DNA from: Thalassia testudinum
Lineage: Eukaryota > Streptophyta > Magnoliopsida > Alismatales > Hydrocharitaceae
Direction of reading: 5' to 3'
Assembly: GCA_037157565.1 (NCBI GenBank)
Contig: JAZHRO010000019.1
Span: forward strand, 24,140,001 to 24,204,000
Length of the DNA: 64,000 nucleotides
The position numbers and the translations under genes are program-made. How positions within the stretch are numbered: the first letter of the stretch is position 1; every line of letters starts with the position of its first letter. The notes beneath the pieces were generated by a model that was not told the DNA's origin, ran no database searches, and saw only the letters and a program-made list of their open reading frames with translations. Shown here one piece after another: positions 54,377-64,000 of the stretch.

Positions 54377-55764
54377 ACACTGGAGAAGAACCGGGAGAGA
54401 TGCAAAGGGAAACAGATGCGAGAAGTGTGTGCACAATCAAGCAAACAAATCTAAGCCCTATAGTGTACACCTAGGCGACTTATGCTTCAGAAGTAGATTC
54501 CAACCACACGGTGAATTCGGTATTGTCCTTACTCTCGAAGGTGGTAGAGTTGGGAAGGCGAAGTAGGGGGAGCGTGTCCTAAAGGCCGTTAATTATGCAA
54601 AACCCCGACTTGCTTAAGTCATTTGACAATTGGACCTCCTAACTCAGCACCTTTTGGAGCAAGTAGACATCACTAATTCACTATGCATTCAGGAAAATAC
54701 CCTGAAATGAACTCAATGATTCTTAGGGCTAATGTCTACTTAATTTTTAAGGCTAGGTCAGTGCTTATGCTCAAGGATTAAGTAAAGAGCGTTAGGGGGG
54801 TTAATGCCCTTAAAATTTTAGTTTAAGCTGTGTGCACAATTGGGTGCAAGGACCCAATGCCAAAACAAGTGTTCTTTAACAAGCAAGATTAAGATGTGTG
54901 ATTTTTGAAATTTAAATCTTGCTTGAATGGATTTTAAAATTTCACTTGTTTACGCATTCAAACAAGGTACAAATGTATAGTCACACGGTTAGTGAAGATT
55001 GATTTTCTTTAAGGCCTTTTGTGTGACTATAAAGTTAAAAACTTCCTAGTGTGGAAGATCCTAGAGTGTGTAGCTTCTACTCAATGAATCTTTTTTTAAG
55101 ATTCTATCAAGAAGGGTCCAATCATAACAAGCCATGACCCTATCCTGATCGAAATCGAATGAGATTTTCAACAAAATTAATTTCAATTTTTTTTGACGAT
55201 GATAGACCACCCAAATTCACATTTTTTCAAGAGAAGGTTAATCTGTCCAAAACTTCTAGATCAATGCGCAAGTTTAATATTTTGATCAGAACAGGCATTA
55301 ATCAATTTCAAATGCAAAAATGATCTTCAAATGAAGTGTAAAGAATTTCAAGAGCTTTCCAGAAATATGAATCTCTCACCAATTGAAGCTGCGTAGAATT
55401 CGTAACAGAAAGAATAACCTACATATCTCCAAAACTTAGGACAACCTTGCGCACTTCCAGTAAGGAATTTATCATGGCCAAACCACAAAGAGTTTGGCTA
55501 TGAAATTTGAGGTGGAGTTCTCCTATTGGAAGGAGCACCTTTGAGATGTTTCTCAAAACTTTTAGAGGTGCTAAGGGTCCTTTAATCGTGTCCTCAACCA
55601 GAATCCAGAAAATGATTTTGCGGAGTTAATGGGTTGAAGACTTAATGGTAGTGTTTTCTTCGACAAACAAATGAGAGGTTTCTTTTATAACTCCATTTTT
55701 TTTTTAAGTCCTAGGATGATGAGTTACCTTTAGATCGTGGGAAGACAAGATTGAACCTTCAGAT
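54377..55764 (-). other. Leader of element D, gag-proximal part
   Basis: About 1.4 kb without coding sequence. It continues at 58556 after the inserted solo LTR. Confidence 0.6.
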
Positions 55765-58555
55765 TGATGGCGGTTGTTTAAGAACGCTTGATCGGGTTTT
55801 AAAAAGGTTGCGTTGTAGTACAGTTGAAAAAGAGTTCAAAATAAATACAATTTATTACTCGAATGTTAAAGTCCGAGGTCAAACACAGGGAGCAAATTAG
55901 GGTTTAGAAATCAAGATCACAACTTGAGAATTTGAAAGAATATAATATGCAATAAGATCAATGTATAGTGCAAAAAGATAGGAATAAATGTAAGCACAAA
56001 ATATTAAAGAAATCAATGTATATATGAATGAAGCTCAATTGGACCTCTGATTTGTGAATCAGACGCTTTAAATGATGATGCTACAGTGCTTGTTGACTTT
56101 TCTTCCTTCTGCTTCTCCTGTTCATCTTTCTTTATCTCTGCCTTTTTCTTCTTTATCTTCCTTCTTCTTTATTCTCTGGCGGCTCCTTCCTTCTTCTTCT
56201 TCTTCTTCTTCTGATTTTGGCTTCAGCTTCTTATTCCTTCTCTTTTCTTTCTCTACCTTTTTCTCTTTCTTTGCTAGCTGCCATTCCTTTGCCTTCAACT
56301 TCTTCTGCCTTCAGTGTCTTTCTTCCCTTCCTTTCTCTTCTGACTTCGGCCTTCTCCTTCTTCTTCCTTGGCTTTAGCCCTTAGCCTTTTTCCTTGCCTT
56401 CTCCTTATCCTCGACCTGCAGAGAAAAACCTACCCCCTACCCATGCGAGCTCTCTTCTCTCTTTTCTCTCTTAGGTTTGCTCTCCCAGAGCCATAGCTTC
56501 TCGGGTAATCGGGTTGGGTACGCACCTAGGACCAGGCCCACTGACGTGCGGTGGTGGGCGAGGTGTGCTGGTCGGGTCACCAGGTCCGCGGGGTGTGGTT
56601 GTGGACGAGGCGTCGGGTTGGGTGAGAGGGACCTCACCCCATGAGTTGGAGGCGATAAGCCCAATGCAGAAAATCAATTTATGCAGGTGCGGTGCGCCAA
56701 ATCTTTCTGAGGTGGGACTATCTTCCCACCCCTTTCACGCGCGCCTGCAGCAGAGGGACATCCTTTTATTGTAGCTGATGTGATGGCTCTTGGCTTCAAT
56801 TGGTCACTTGGAGATGTTTGCAAGAGTGCCTCGCGCAGCCTGGGACTGTGACCTAGAGCGGGCACGACTTGGAGAAGCTTGCAAGGAAGCTTTAGGCTGT
56901 GCGTCAATGGCGGCGAGCCCTTGGACCTGAAATCACACAAATGGCCTCGCGGCCACGTTAAAAAGCTTAGGGAGCTTCGCCAAGGTGCGGCGAATGTGCC
57001 AAGGTGGTCGATGTGGCGTGGGAACTCCTGTGGGAGCGTGCCTAGGGCACACTGCAGCCGTGTGTGTGGGTGTGTTCGGGGGTGCATTTGGGTGAGTGGT
57101 GGAGTGTTGTGAGTGGGGGGTTATGATCAGTGAGTCGGGGTGGTGCTTAGGAACTGGTCGGTGAGGAGGGAGGTGGTCTGTGGAGGTGGAAAAAATTCGT
57201 CGGAGTGGTGGCCGGAGGTGAAGGGGATGATGGTGGTGGAGTGCGGCAGTGGTCGTTTGAGGGTAAGAAAGAGGGGGAGAGGGAGTAGAAGGTGAGAGGA
57301 CTTATCTAGTAGTGAAGAGATGAAGGGGAGACAGGGATGGCATCTGGCTCGTATCGCCAACGTCGGAGATGAAGACGCTCAGTGAGAGTGGTCGGCAAGA
57401 ACGGAGGGGAGGCAAGAGCGTCGGTGGGTGCTATGCGACGCGGACGAGAGAGAGGAAGAGGAACCTGCCATCGATATTGTGGCTAGGCAACGAGGGAGAG
57501 TGGGGGAGGTCATCGGAGCTAGATGAGCAAGTCGGCCGGAGGAGGAGAGACGAAATTGAGGGGGTTCTTCGGCTGATTTCAAGCTTAGGAGATGTGGGGC
57601 GAATTGGGGTCTCTTAAATAGGCCCTGGAGGTCGATTTTGTGCTTGGAAGCCAAGCTTCCAAGCAAGGGAAGTTCGCTGGTAATGAAAAATCAAAAGAGA
57701 CCCAAATCTCTCATGAGTTCGCATGAGAGATTGGGTACCAAATAGAGCTTCTAATTGGGTTCACATTGGAGGAGATTTATCAGAGAATCTCCCTTTCAAT
57801 TTTGAAGGGGATTCTCTGAGAGATCAGGGAGAAATCGCCCTTTCAAGCTCAACGAAGTAGGATTCCTTCCGCTATAATGGCAGAGGGACCTAATTGCAAA
57901 GAATGAAGAAGAAGCTAGGGGTCAATTGTAGGGGTTTTTGAAAGATAGGGGTAGAAATATAATTGGGTCGGACCTATTTGCAAAATGGATCAAGATGAGT
58001 TTTCCTTAGGTCCAAATTTTGGTGAAAGCCTAATTTGGACCTAATAAATCCAATGGTGAGGTTGGATTTTGGGTTTGACCACGTTTGACTGGGTAATTTA
58101 TGAAAAAATCTAATTTAGGGCAAACATTTGTCTGAGACCCCATTTTAGGTCAAAATAGGCTCCAATAGCCAGATTGAAGGTTTTAAACCCTATAGAATAT
58201 TTTATATGATTTTTAGAGGGTTTAAGTAAATTTTATCCTACCCAGACCCTTGTTAAATCAAGTGGGTTTATTTTAGGGTTACAAGAAGTCATTTAATTCC
58301 CAAAATTCACACGAACCCTTTTTTATTTGAACCAACCCACTTTTTATCTTATTAAGACCATTTGACCTATGTTTAGCCCTTAAGAAAACTGTTGTTGTAT
58401 TGCAATGGTAAAATTACAATTTTACCCCTTGTTTCTTGCTTTTCTCTTAGAAGGTTATTCAGTGAATTAGGACCTCCAATTGGTTATGTAGGAGCTTTTG
58501 TTCTCTTTTATGGGTCAAAATGAGCTAGTTAGGGCTCATGATGGTGTTCCCATCA
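55765..58555 (-). repeat. Solo LTR of the A/C superfamily inside D leader
   Basis: A 2791-bp LTR, TGATGGGAACACC...CGCCATCA on the minus strand. It has the same order of parts as the C LTR (AGCTAGTT, GGTCAAAATAGG-type blocks, hairpins, TATA-like TATTTAA near 57617, GC-rich GGTCGGGT region, a GCTCCCTGTGTTTGACC end) but at low identity. No internal region. Flanks CAGAT and GCAGT are not a perfect duplication. It lies between D's primer site and gag. Confidence 0.8.
57642..57826 (-). repeat. Cluster of three hairpins in U3 of the 58-kb solo LTR
   Basis: GCTTGGAAGC-CAA-GCTTCCAAGC is at 57642-57664. AATCTCTCATG and CATGAGAGATT (6-nt loop) are at 57705-57732. GAGAATC...GATTCTC with internal CCCTTTCAA/TTGAAGGG pairing is at 57783-57826. 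All lie just upstream of the TATA-like box. Confidence 0.8.
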
Positions 58556-58713
58556 GCAGTCTTCTTTTTGCACTTAGATCCAACCTGATTCGTTCTCCTC
58601 TCGTTGCCACTACATGAGTTTTCTGCAACCACAAAAAGAGAGAAGAGAAAGTTATATAACATGAATACAATTAATTTCCAAGAAAATGAAAATGAGTAAA
58701 AGATCCTTTGCCT

Positions 58714-58730
58714 CCTCGGCAATGGCGGCA
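58714..58730 (-). other. Primer binding site of element D
   Basis: TGCCGCCATTGCCGAGG on the minus strand, 5 bp after the LTR end; a tRNA-Asp type site with a few mismatches, consistent with age. Confidence 0.75.
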
Positions 58731-58735
58731 AAAAC

Positions 58736-59490
58736 TGACGTTGAACGACACATTTGTGTTAAGTTGCTCGTTGTAGCACGTTTTATAGTGTTAATTTTAA
58801 ATAAAAGTTATCGGACGTGAGTCCGAGTGTCAAACATAGGAGGAAAGATTCTGAATCATTTACTCGCTTCAAGTCACAAAAAATATGTCAATTTTTTCGC
58901 TTGCAAAATGAATAGAGAAAGAGAGAGAGATAGGGAGAGAGAGGGAGAGAGAAAGAGAAAGAGAGAGAAAAAGAGAGTGGCAGAGATAGGGTTAGAGAAT
59001 CACAATAACTCATTGCAAAGAAAAGATATCAAAAACATATTCAATTAATTATCCAATGTCATGTTCAACCAAATATAGATGAATGCTTGAATATAAGGAA
59101 TAGCTACAACTATCAAAGAATTAAAACTAAATGTAAGGCGGTGGATGGCGTTGAGATAGCCACGACGTTGGAGGGACTTCCGTTGGTGGCTCGACATCTT
59201 CACAACCTTGCTTGGGAGCTCTATGGAGTGGTGGAATTCTTAGGTAGAAGATTGGTGCAAATGAGGGGGGTAGGCCCCTTTTTATAGTGGTGAAAAGGGC
59301 TAAAATTTGTCCTTTGGTCAACAGCGACATTCAAAGTGTCGTTGAAGACCTGCTGCATGCGTCGTCAAAGCTGCCGCCCTTGCGCTAGCTGCCTTCAACG
59401 TGCGTGCTGGCACGTGCTCCCCACGTGGTGTGTCGTACGCGTATGCCACGTGCATGCGTTGGCGCTGTGCTGCAGCTTCGCACGCGCTGC
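58736..59490 (-). repeat. 5' LTR of element D, partial
   Basis: This matches the start (plus-strand sense) of 47857-49216, including the TATA box (near 59277) and the TAGCGAC-type hairpin (about 59323-59343), then stops at 59490 just before the tRNA-like part, where LTR H begins. Relative to the 3' LTR it has extra sequence near 59350-59460. Confidence 0.82.
58915..58978. repeat. (GA)n microsatellite in D 5' LTR
   Basis: Mostly GA dinucleotides with A or G interruptions; longer than at the equivalent site in the 3' LTR. Confidence 0.85.
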
Positions 59491-59491
59491 C

Positions 59492-60888
59492 TGATAACAC
59501 TACATATGGGGGTGATAATTCTGTTAAATAGGGCCCATCTTAAGAATAAAAGGCACAACATAAGTAGAATGGGAGCATTGCATGCGTCATATACCAAGAT
59601 TGATTATAAAACTGTATTAATGGTCATTTGTGTAAGCACTTGTCAAAGCAAGCCTCAGATGAGCAATCGGACCACACGGATGGATTCAGAACGACGAACA
59701 GAGTCCAGCGGACTCAAGATCGGCCAAATCCGACATCCGGAGCTCCTACAATGGGCCCCAGAAGTTCTGACCGTTGATCTAATGATCAACGGCCCTCGTT
59801 GCGCCACGTCACCCCCGCTCACCGCGCGCCGCTTCCTCCTTCAGCTGAGATCAAATCTCAGCCGTCGATCTTCGATCGGACGGTTGAGAACCGTGCACTC
59901 GCAGCTATCGCCGCAACAAAGTAGTGGGCGTGGCGTAGCGGTAAGCGCGCACGTCCGCATGCAGGTGACTCGGGTTCGAGCCGCGCGGCGAGAGGAATTA
60001 AAGACGAAGAAGCACGCGGCGAAATTTAGCCGCCCGATCAGCAGCGGGCGGCAGAGATCGCGCCACACGGCGTGCCCTCAGACAGCAAGTGCCCACGCAC
60101 GCGCGCACGTCGGGCGACGACGCTCGCGTGCATGCGCACCCGAGGCACGATCCAAGCGCGCCCAAGGGAGGATCTCAGCCGTCCGATCTTCGATTGGACG
60201 GCTCTCACGCAGGGGCCACGGATCAGGCGAGAAGAAGAACGGTGCGGGCGTGTGACCGGCGGGCTGAAGGGCTTCACCGACGCTTTTGGAAGGGTTTTAG
60301 TGACGTCCCGAACATCGCTAAAGCCCCTTCTTTTAGAAAGCCCTTCTCCCTATTTAAACCCCCTCCAACCACTCATTCAAGGCATTCACTTCCCTTGCAA
60401 CTACTCTACCCCTCTCTTAGCTAGCTTTAGGCCCTCCTGTAATCTCCGGAGACGACGAGCCGCCAACGGAGCCTTCTCCACGGCCGTGGTTGCCTCGCCG
60501 CTCTCCCCCCTCTCTCTCTTCCTCTCTTTTAAGCTTTCCCTTACTTTTGTTTAAGCATGTATTTAATGTTGTAAGCTGTGAACTAAAGCTGCATGATTAA
60601 TGAAGTTACTTTCCGTTTAGTATTTACTTTATTTCCTGTTTAAGTTGCATGATCAAGCAAAGAAACGACTCTAACCCTAATCTCTCTCTATCTCTCTCTC
60701 GCTTTTCAACCGCATCTTTCGCAAGCAAAACTCTGCAATTTCCGCGACAACAGGTGATAAGAAAAATTCGATTTTCATGCCTCCTTGAGATCGACACTCG
60801 GACTCACCTCCGTTTCTTTACTTTAAAATCGGCGTTGTAAGTGCGACTATAACGACACTTCTTAACACACACGCATGAGCGCACGTCA
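59492..60888 (+). repeat. 5' LTR of element H
   Basis: A 1397-bp LTR, TGATAACACTAC...GCACGTCA. It holds one GACCACACGG module (59670), GATC hairpins (about 59775-59796, 59860-59881 and 60179-60201), an A-box/B-box pair, a TAGTGACG hairpin (60291-60327) and a TATA-like TATTTAAA at 60351. It is related to LTRs G and D. Confidence 0.88.
59931..59982 (+). promoter_or_regulatory. tRNA-like A box/B box pair in LTR H
   Basis: TGGCGTAGCGG (59931-59941) fits the A box; GGTTCGAGCC (59973-59982) is a near-consensus B box 42 bp on. The stems are not those of a tRNA. Position and orientation match the pairs in LTRs G and D. Confidence 0.6.
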
Positions 60889-60893
60889 GTTTT

Positions 60894-60910
60894 TGGCGCC
60901 GTTGCTGGGG
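60894..60910 (+). other. Primer binding site of element H
   Basis: TGGCGCCGTTGCTGGGG, complementary to the tRNA-Asp 3' end with one mismatch, 5 bp after the LTR end. Confidence 0.92.
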
Positions 60911-62012
60911 AGGCAACGGATTTGTTTTGTTACTTCCATTCCACATCCATTCTCACATCGTCTAATGCCCTATTTTCCTTTTTACTTGATGGTTGCAGGA
61001 ATTCGACGCTTGGACGGCGAAGCGGCGCATCCCACGATGGTAACAAGGGAGTAAGCGCAACAAGGACCGATAGTGAGTAATTCTTCACTCATGATTGTTT
61101 GCTTGCGTGAAAAACTAAAAAAATTATAAAAATTGAAAAAAATTTGTGTAGTGTATGATTTCTTGACCCACATCCTTAACACATCACCCCACAAAAAAAA
61201 ATGTACACTCTAACATTCTTAATAAATTCTTGGAGTGTTCTTTTCTCTTTTTGAGTGGTGTTTGCGAAGCCACCGTGAGTTGACTTGGGCCGCACCACTC
61301 AACCCTAAAACTGACTCATCTAATAGAAGCTGCATGATCATTAGAATGAGTACATTAGGGTTTTAGAGCCTCTACAGAATAAAAGGAAATCTACTTTCCC
61401 GAATTGTGTGCAGAACTTGACATGCCCACTAAAACTTGTCTGAAAACATTAAGACACGTCAACCCTAAAAGACACTAAAGTAAGGATGAAACACTAAAAG
61501 ACACCACATCTTAATCCTTGCTTGAAAACTATGTTTTGATAGAAGCACACACATTGAAAGTGAAAAATTAAGAGGCACCACCCCAATCAACGCCTCATCA
61601 CATAACCCAAGCACAAGCACTATCCTAGCCCTTTTAAAACTGAGTAGACGTGCCCTAGGTAGGACTGAGTTAAGTCTCGAAAGGTGAGGTTTTGTTCACT
61701 TGGCACTTGGCTTTCATTCCCTTGGTAGAATCTGGTGACTAGGCTGCGGGGCAGTGTCAAACGACCGCGGTTGTGGGGTCTACGGAACCGGAGGCGCAAG
61801 CCAAAGGAAGAACCTTCCCTACAATCCCCTTGTAATCAACCTGGCCAGATTAGCCTTGGGAAGGGGAGTCCAGTGCTTATGGACTTAATCACCCTTTGTG
61901 AGATTTCTAGGTCTCCTAAGGAATACCCCATAAAGACTAGGCTTGTTTGCTTGATTGAACACATTTCTCTCATCTGTCGCTCTCCGCATCCCCTCCTGTT
62001 CTTCTCTAGTGT
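60911..62012 (+). other. Leader of element H
   Basis: A 1.1-kb noncoding leader between the primer site and the gag start. No defined signal recognised. Confidence 0.6.
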
Positions 62013-64000
62013 ATGCACGGGAGACGCTCACTGCATCCCGAGTTGTTTGTTTTGGGGCGAGAATCTAGGCGATGTGATTCTGTTAGAAACATGGCTGAAC
62101 CTAGGGTAGATGAGGCTGAGGATCAACCCCCACCATACACAATGGCCATCATCCAAGCCCAAATTAATGCAAACCACAGGCTTCAGCAACAACAAATCCA
62201 CACCATCATGCAAGCCATACACCGGTTACAGAACCCACAAGAACAACCACCACCACCTTTCCAAGGTGCACAAGGGCAACCACCACTCGATGTACCACCA
62301 TTTCAGGATCAACTGAGGCCCCTCCGCGATTTCTATAACCCCTTCGCTATTAGAGTTGAGCCACACCTTAGGATCCCCAAAGGGGGAGATGATTTTGAGC
62401 TGAAACCGAATGTCTTAAGTCTGATCTAGAACCACTTTCATGGAAGCTCAAATGAGGACCCCTTCCAACACCTAGAGGATCTTGACCGCATAGCACGAAC
62501 TGTGAAACCTAGGAACATTAGCCTTGACATTGTTCTAATCAAGATGTTTCCCTTCTCGTTAAGAGACAAGGCTTCTCACTGGCTTAGAACCCTAGGTAGA
62601 CCCATCACCACCTGAGAAGAACTGAGGCATGCATTTTTAAAGAAATTCTTCCCCATAGGAAAGACCAATGCCCTCAGAAGAGCTATTACTACCTTTACAC
62701 TCCAAGGTGGGGAATAGTTCCATGAGGCGTGGGAAAGATTTAATGAACTCTTGAGGAAATGCCCACACCACGAAGTACCAAGGTGGCAATTGGCCCATAT
62801 TTTCTACCATGGTCTGGACAGCAACCTACGGAACTTCGTCAATGCCTCATGTGGGGGGAACTTCCTGAACAAGGATGAGGAGAGCGCGTTTGAGCTCTTT
62901 GAGTCTATGAGCGAGAATTCACTCAACAATGCCTCCATGACCCAGTTTAACAAGTCCAGTCAACCCTGTGGTGGGATTTATGAGGTACAAGCAAATTCTG
63001 GAATGGTTGACATGGACATCATTGCCAAGAAACTAGATCAGGTGGAATTGGTGGACAAAAAGATTGATGAGCTACTGAACCAGACCAGAAACCCCTTACA
63101 GACCTTCTCCCTAGCAAAGGGAGCGCATAATGTTGACCTGGTCCAGCCCTTAACCCAACTGAACCTGGAACAACCCCTGACCACGTTCCAGGGAGGGACC
63201 TTTGCTCCCTCAACCCTTGATTACTCTCTTCCCTCTCCATCAACATCGGCTATCCTTGAAGATGTGTAAGCTATCCAAGGTTATGCAAAACCTGACCCTT
63301 TCTCGAACACGTACAACACTGGCTGGCGTAACCACCCCAACTTTGGTTGGACAAACTAAAAACCATCGCAATTCCAAAACTAGCCCAGGCCAAACCAGCA
63401 GCCACACTTGCCCCCTATCAGTAAGGACCACCAGTTATACCCCAATATAATAGGGTAGCTTTTCCCCCACAAAACCAAATGGACACCCTAATAAAGATGA
63501 TGGCTGACATGAACCAGAAACATCAGGAGGAAATGGCCTTGGTAAAGGGGCAGTTAAGCCAACTCTTGGACTGTAAACAAGGATCCCTACCTTCCCAACC
63601 ACAACCGAACCCGCGAAACCTAATTAACAAAGGCCCCAATTCGCAAGGGTTCCAAGGCAATCCCGGGCAGGCTCACATGGTCCAGCCAGTCCCGCAAACA
63701 CCCCCTGGGTTTGGTGCTTCTTCATCTCGTCTTCTCAAGGATCAACCCATGGTCCTAATGCCTCTGCGAATGCGGTGACCTTGAGAAGCGACACCAACCC
63801 AGGATCCCAAATGGCCGACTCTCCCTGAGACTTCACTCGCTGAAATACCCGACTCAGAAGAGACACCAACCAAGGTCCCAGAAATAGACCCGATCCACAT
63901 TCAGACACCCTACCCTGAGGCCTTGGAAACAATCAAGAAAAAGAAGAATGTTGTGGAAACTGAGGAGCTTTTGGAGATCTTTAAGCAAGTATAGATTAAT
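62013..64000 (+). pseudogene. gag (to protease) pseudogene of element H
   Basis: It starts MHGRRSLHPE at 62013. The gag core (CPHHEVPRWQ, NASCGGNFLNKD) is at about 62740-62880 and the start of the protease-proximal region (TPYPEALETIKKKK) near 63910-63950. In-frame stops include TAG at 62427, TGA at 62613, TAG at 62715, TAA at 63267, TAG at 63381 and TAG at 63992; compared with D and C, most fall where Gln CAG or Trp TGG is expected. There are also frame changes after 63450. It is non-functional; the rest lies outside the window. Confidence 0.85.

Larger units (their letters stand above)
47857..59490 (-). mobile_element. Element D: old Athila-like element lacking pol
   Basis: A minus-strand element: 3' LTR 47857-49216, polypurine tract from 49217, 3' noncoding region, acidic ORF 50823-51464, gag-protease pseudogene 51422-54376, leader interrupted by a solo LTR (55765-58555), primer site 58714-58730 and partial 5' LTR 58736-59490. 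There is no reverse transcriptase, RNase H or integrase between protease and the acidic ORF, where C has more than 3 kb of pol. The two LTR copies are clearly more diverged than those of C, and gag has stops and frameshifts, so D is old. The 5' LTR stops at 59490, where element H starts, so D's outer end lies beyond H, outside the window. Confidence 0.85.
59492..64000 (+). mobile_element. Element H: 5' part of Athila-like element
   Basis: A plus-strand element running off the right edge: 5' LTR 59492-60888, primer site 60894-60910, leader, then a decayed gag from 62013. It begins within the 5' LTR of D, so it inserted into D. The left 5 bp flank is CTGCC or a shift of it; the matching right flank is out of view. 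Gag is of the same type as in D. Confidence 0.88.

Noticed and set aside
55765..58555. Perfect target duplication of the 58-kb solo LTR
   Set aside because: Flanks CAGAT and GCAGT are similar but not the same; boundaries may be off by a base or the duplication has decayed, so none is claimed.

Overview
This window reads as nuclear DNA of a flowering plant with a large, repeat-rich genome. Only one ordinary host gene can be supported: a five-exon cytosolic ribosomal protein eS24 (RPS24) gene on the minus strand at 32626-35282, with GT-AG introns that are all phase 0 and a promoter carrying a TATA box, a telo-box and a site II motif. Almost everything else is transposable-element sequence, mostly LTR retrotransposons of the Ty3/Gypsy Athila-like lineage, plus a Ty1/Copia deletion derivative, solo LTRs, tandem repeats and a short poly(A)-tailed non-LTR-like remnant.

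Layout: 1-4566 is the 3' end of a plus-strand Athila-like element (A), with an acidic ORF, 3' noncoding region and truncated 3' LTR. 4567-6960 is an inverted LTR-like copy (family B; second copy about 35907-38336). 6961-7960 is another LTR-like copy (family E; inverted second copy about 44415-45632). About 8205-9640 is a two-monomer tandem array. 9769-10644 and 24380-25967 are the halves of an older LTR (F), split by a young, complete 13.7-kb element (C, 10645-24379, minus strand) with about 99 % identical 2.78-kb LTRs, a perfect 5-bp target duplication and one uninterrupted 1899-codon gag-pol ORF. 26130-28450 is a purine-rich minisatellite interrupted by a solo LTR (G, 26484-28253, perfect 5-bp duplication). 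28450-32600 is mostly unassigned AT-rich DNA with a hairpin and a poly(A)-tailed remnant. RPS24 follows, then the B copy, then a 4.9-kb Copia deletion derivative (39281-44214, perfect duplication), the E copy and AT-rich DNA. 47857-59490 is an old minus-strand Athila-like element (D) that keeps gag and protease remnants but has an acidic ORF where reverse transcriptase, RNase H and integrase should be; a 2.8-kb solo LTR (55765-58555) sits in its leader. At 59492 a plus-strand element (H) begins inside D's 5' LTR and runs off the window; its gag is closed by several CAG-to-TAG type stops.

The main themes for follow-up are in the LTRs. (1) LTRs G, D and H carry, in the same place and orientation, an A-box/B-box pair with tRNA-like spacing; the D copy resembles tRNA-Arg(UCU). 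(2) LTR promoters of both Athila-like groups hold strong hairpins just upstream of the TATA box whose sequence changes between families while their position is kept. (3) The Copia U3 is an array of GACGTC palindromes, and the motif recurs in family B. (4) Elements A and D look like non-autonomous derivatives encoding a long acidic ORF in place of pol, and A shares its LTR and 3' region with the autonomous element C. All statements come from reading the sequence by eye; homology names rest on recognised motifs, not on database searches.
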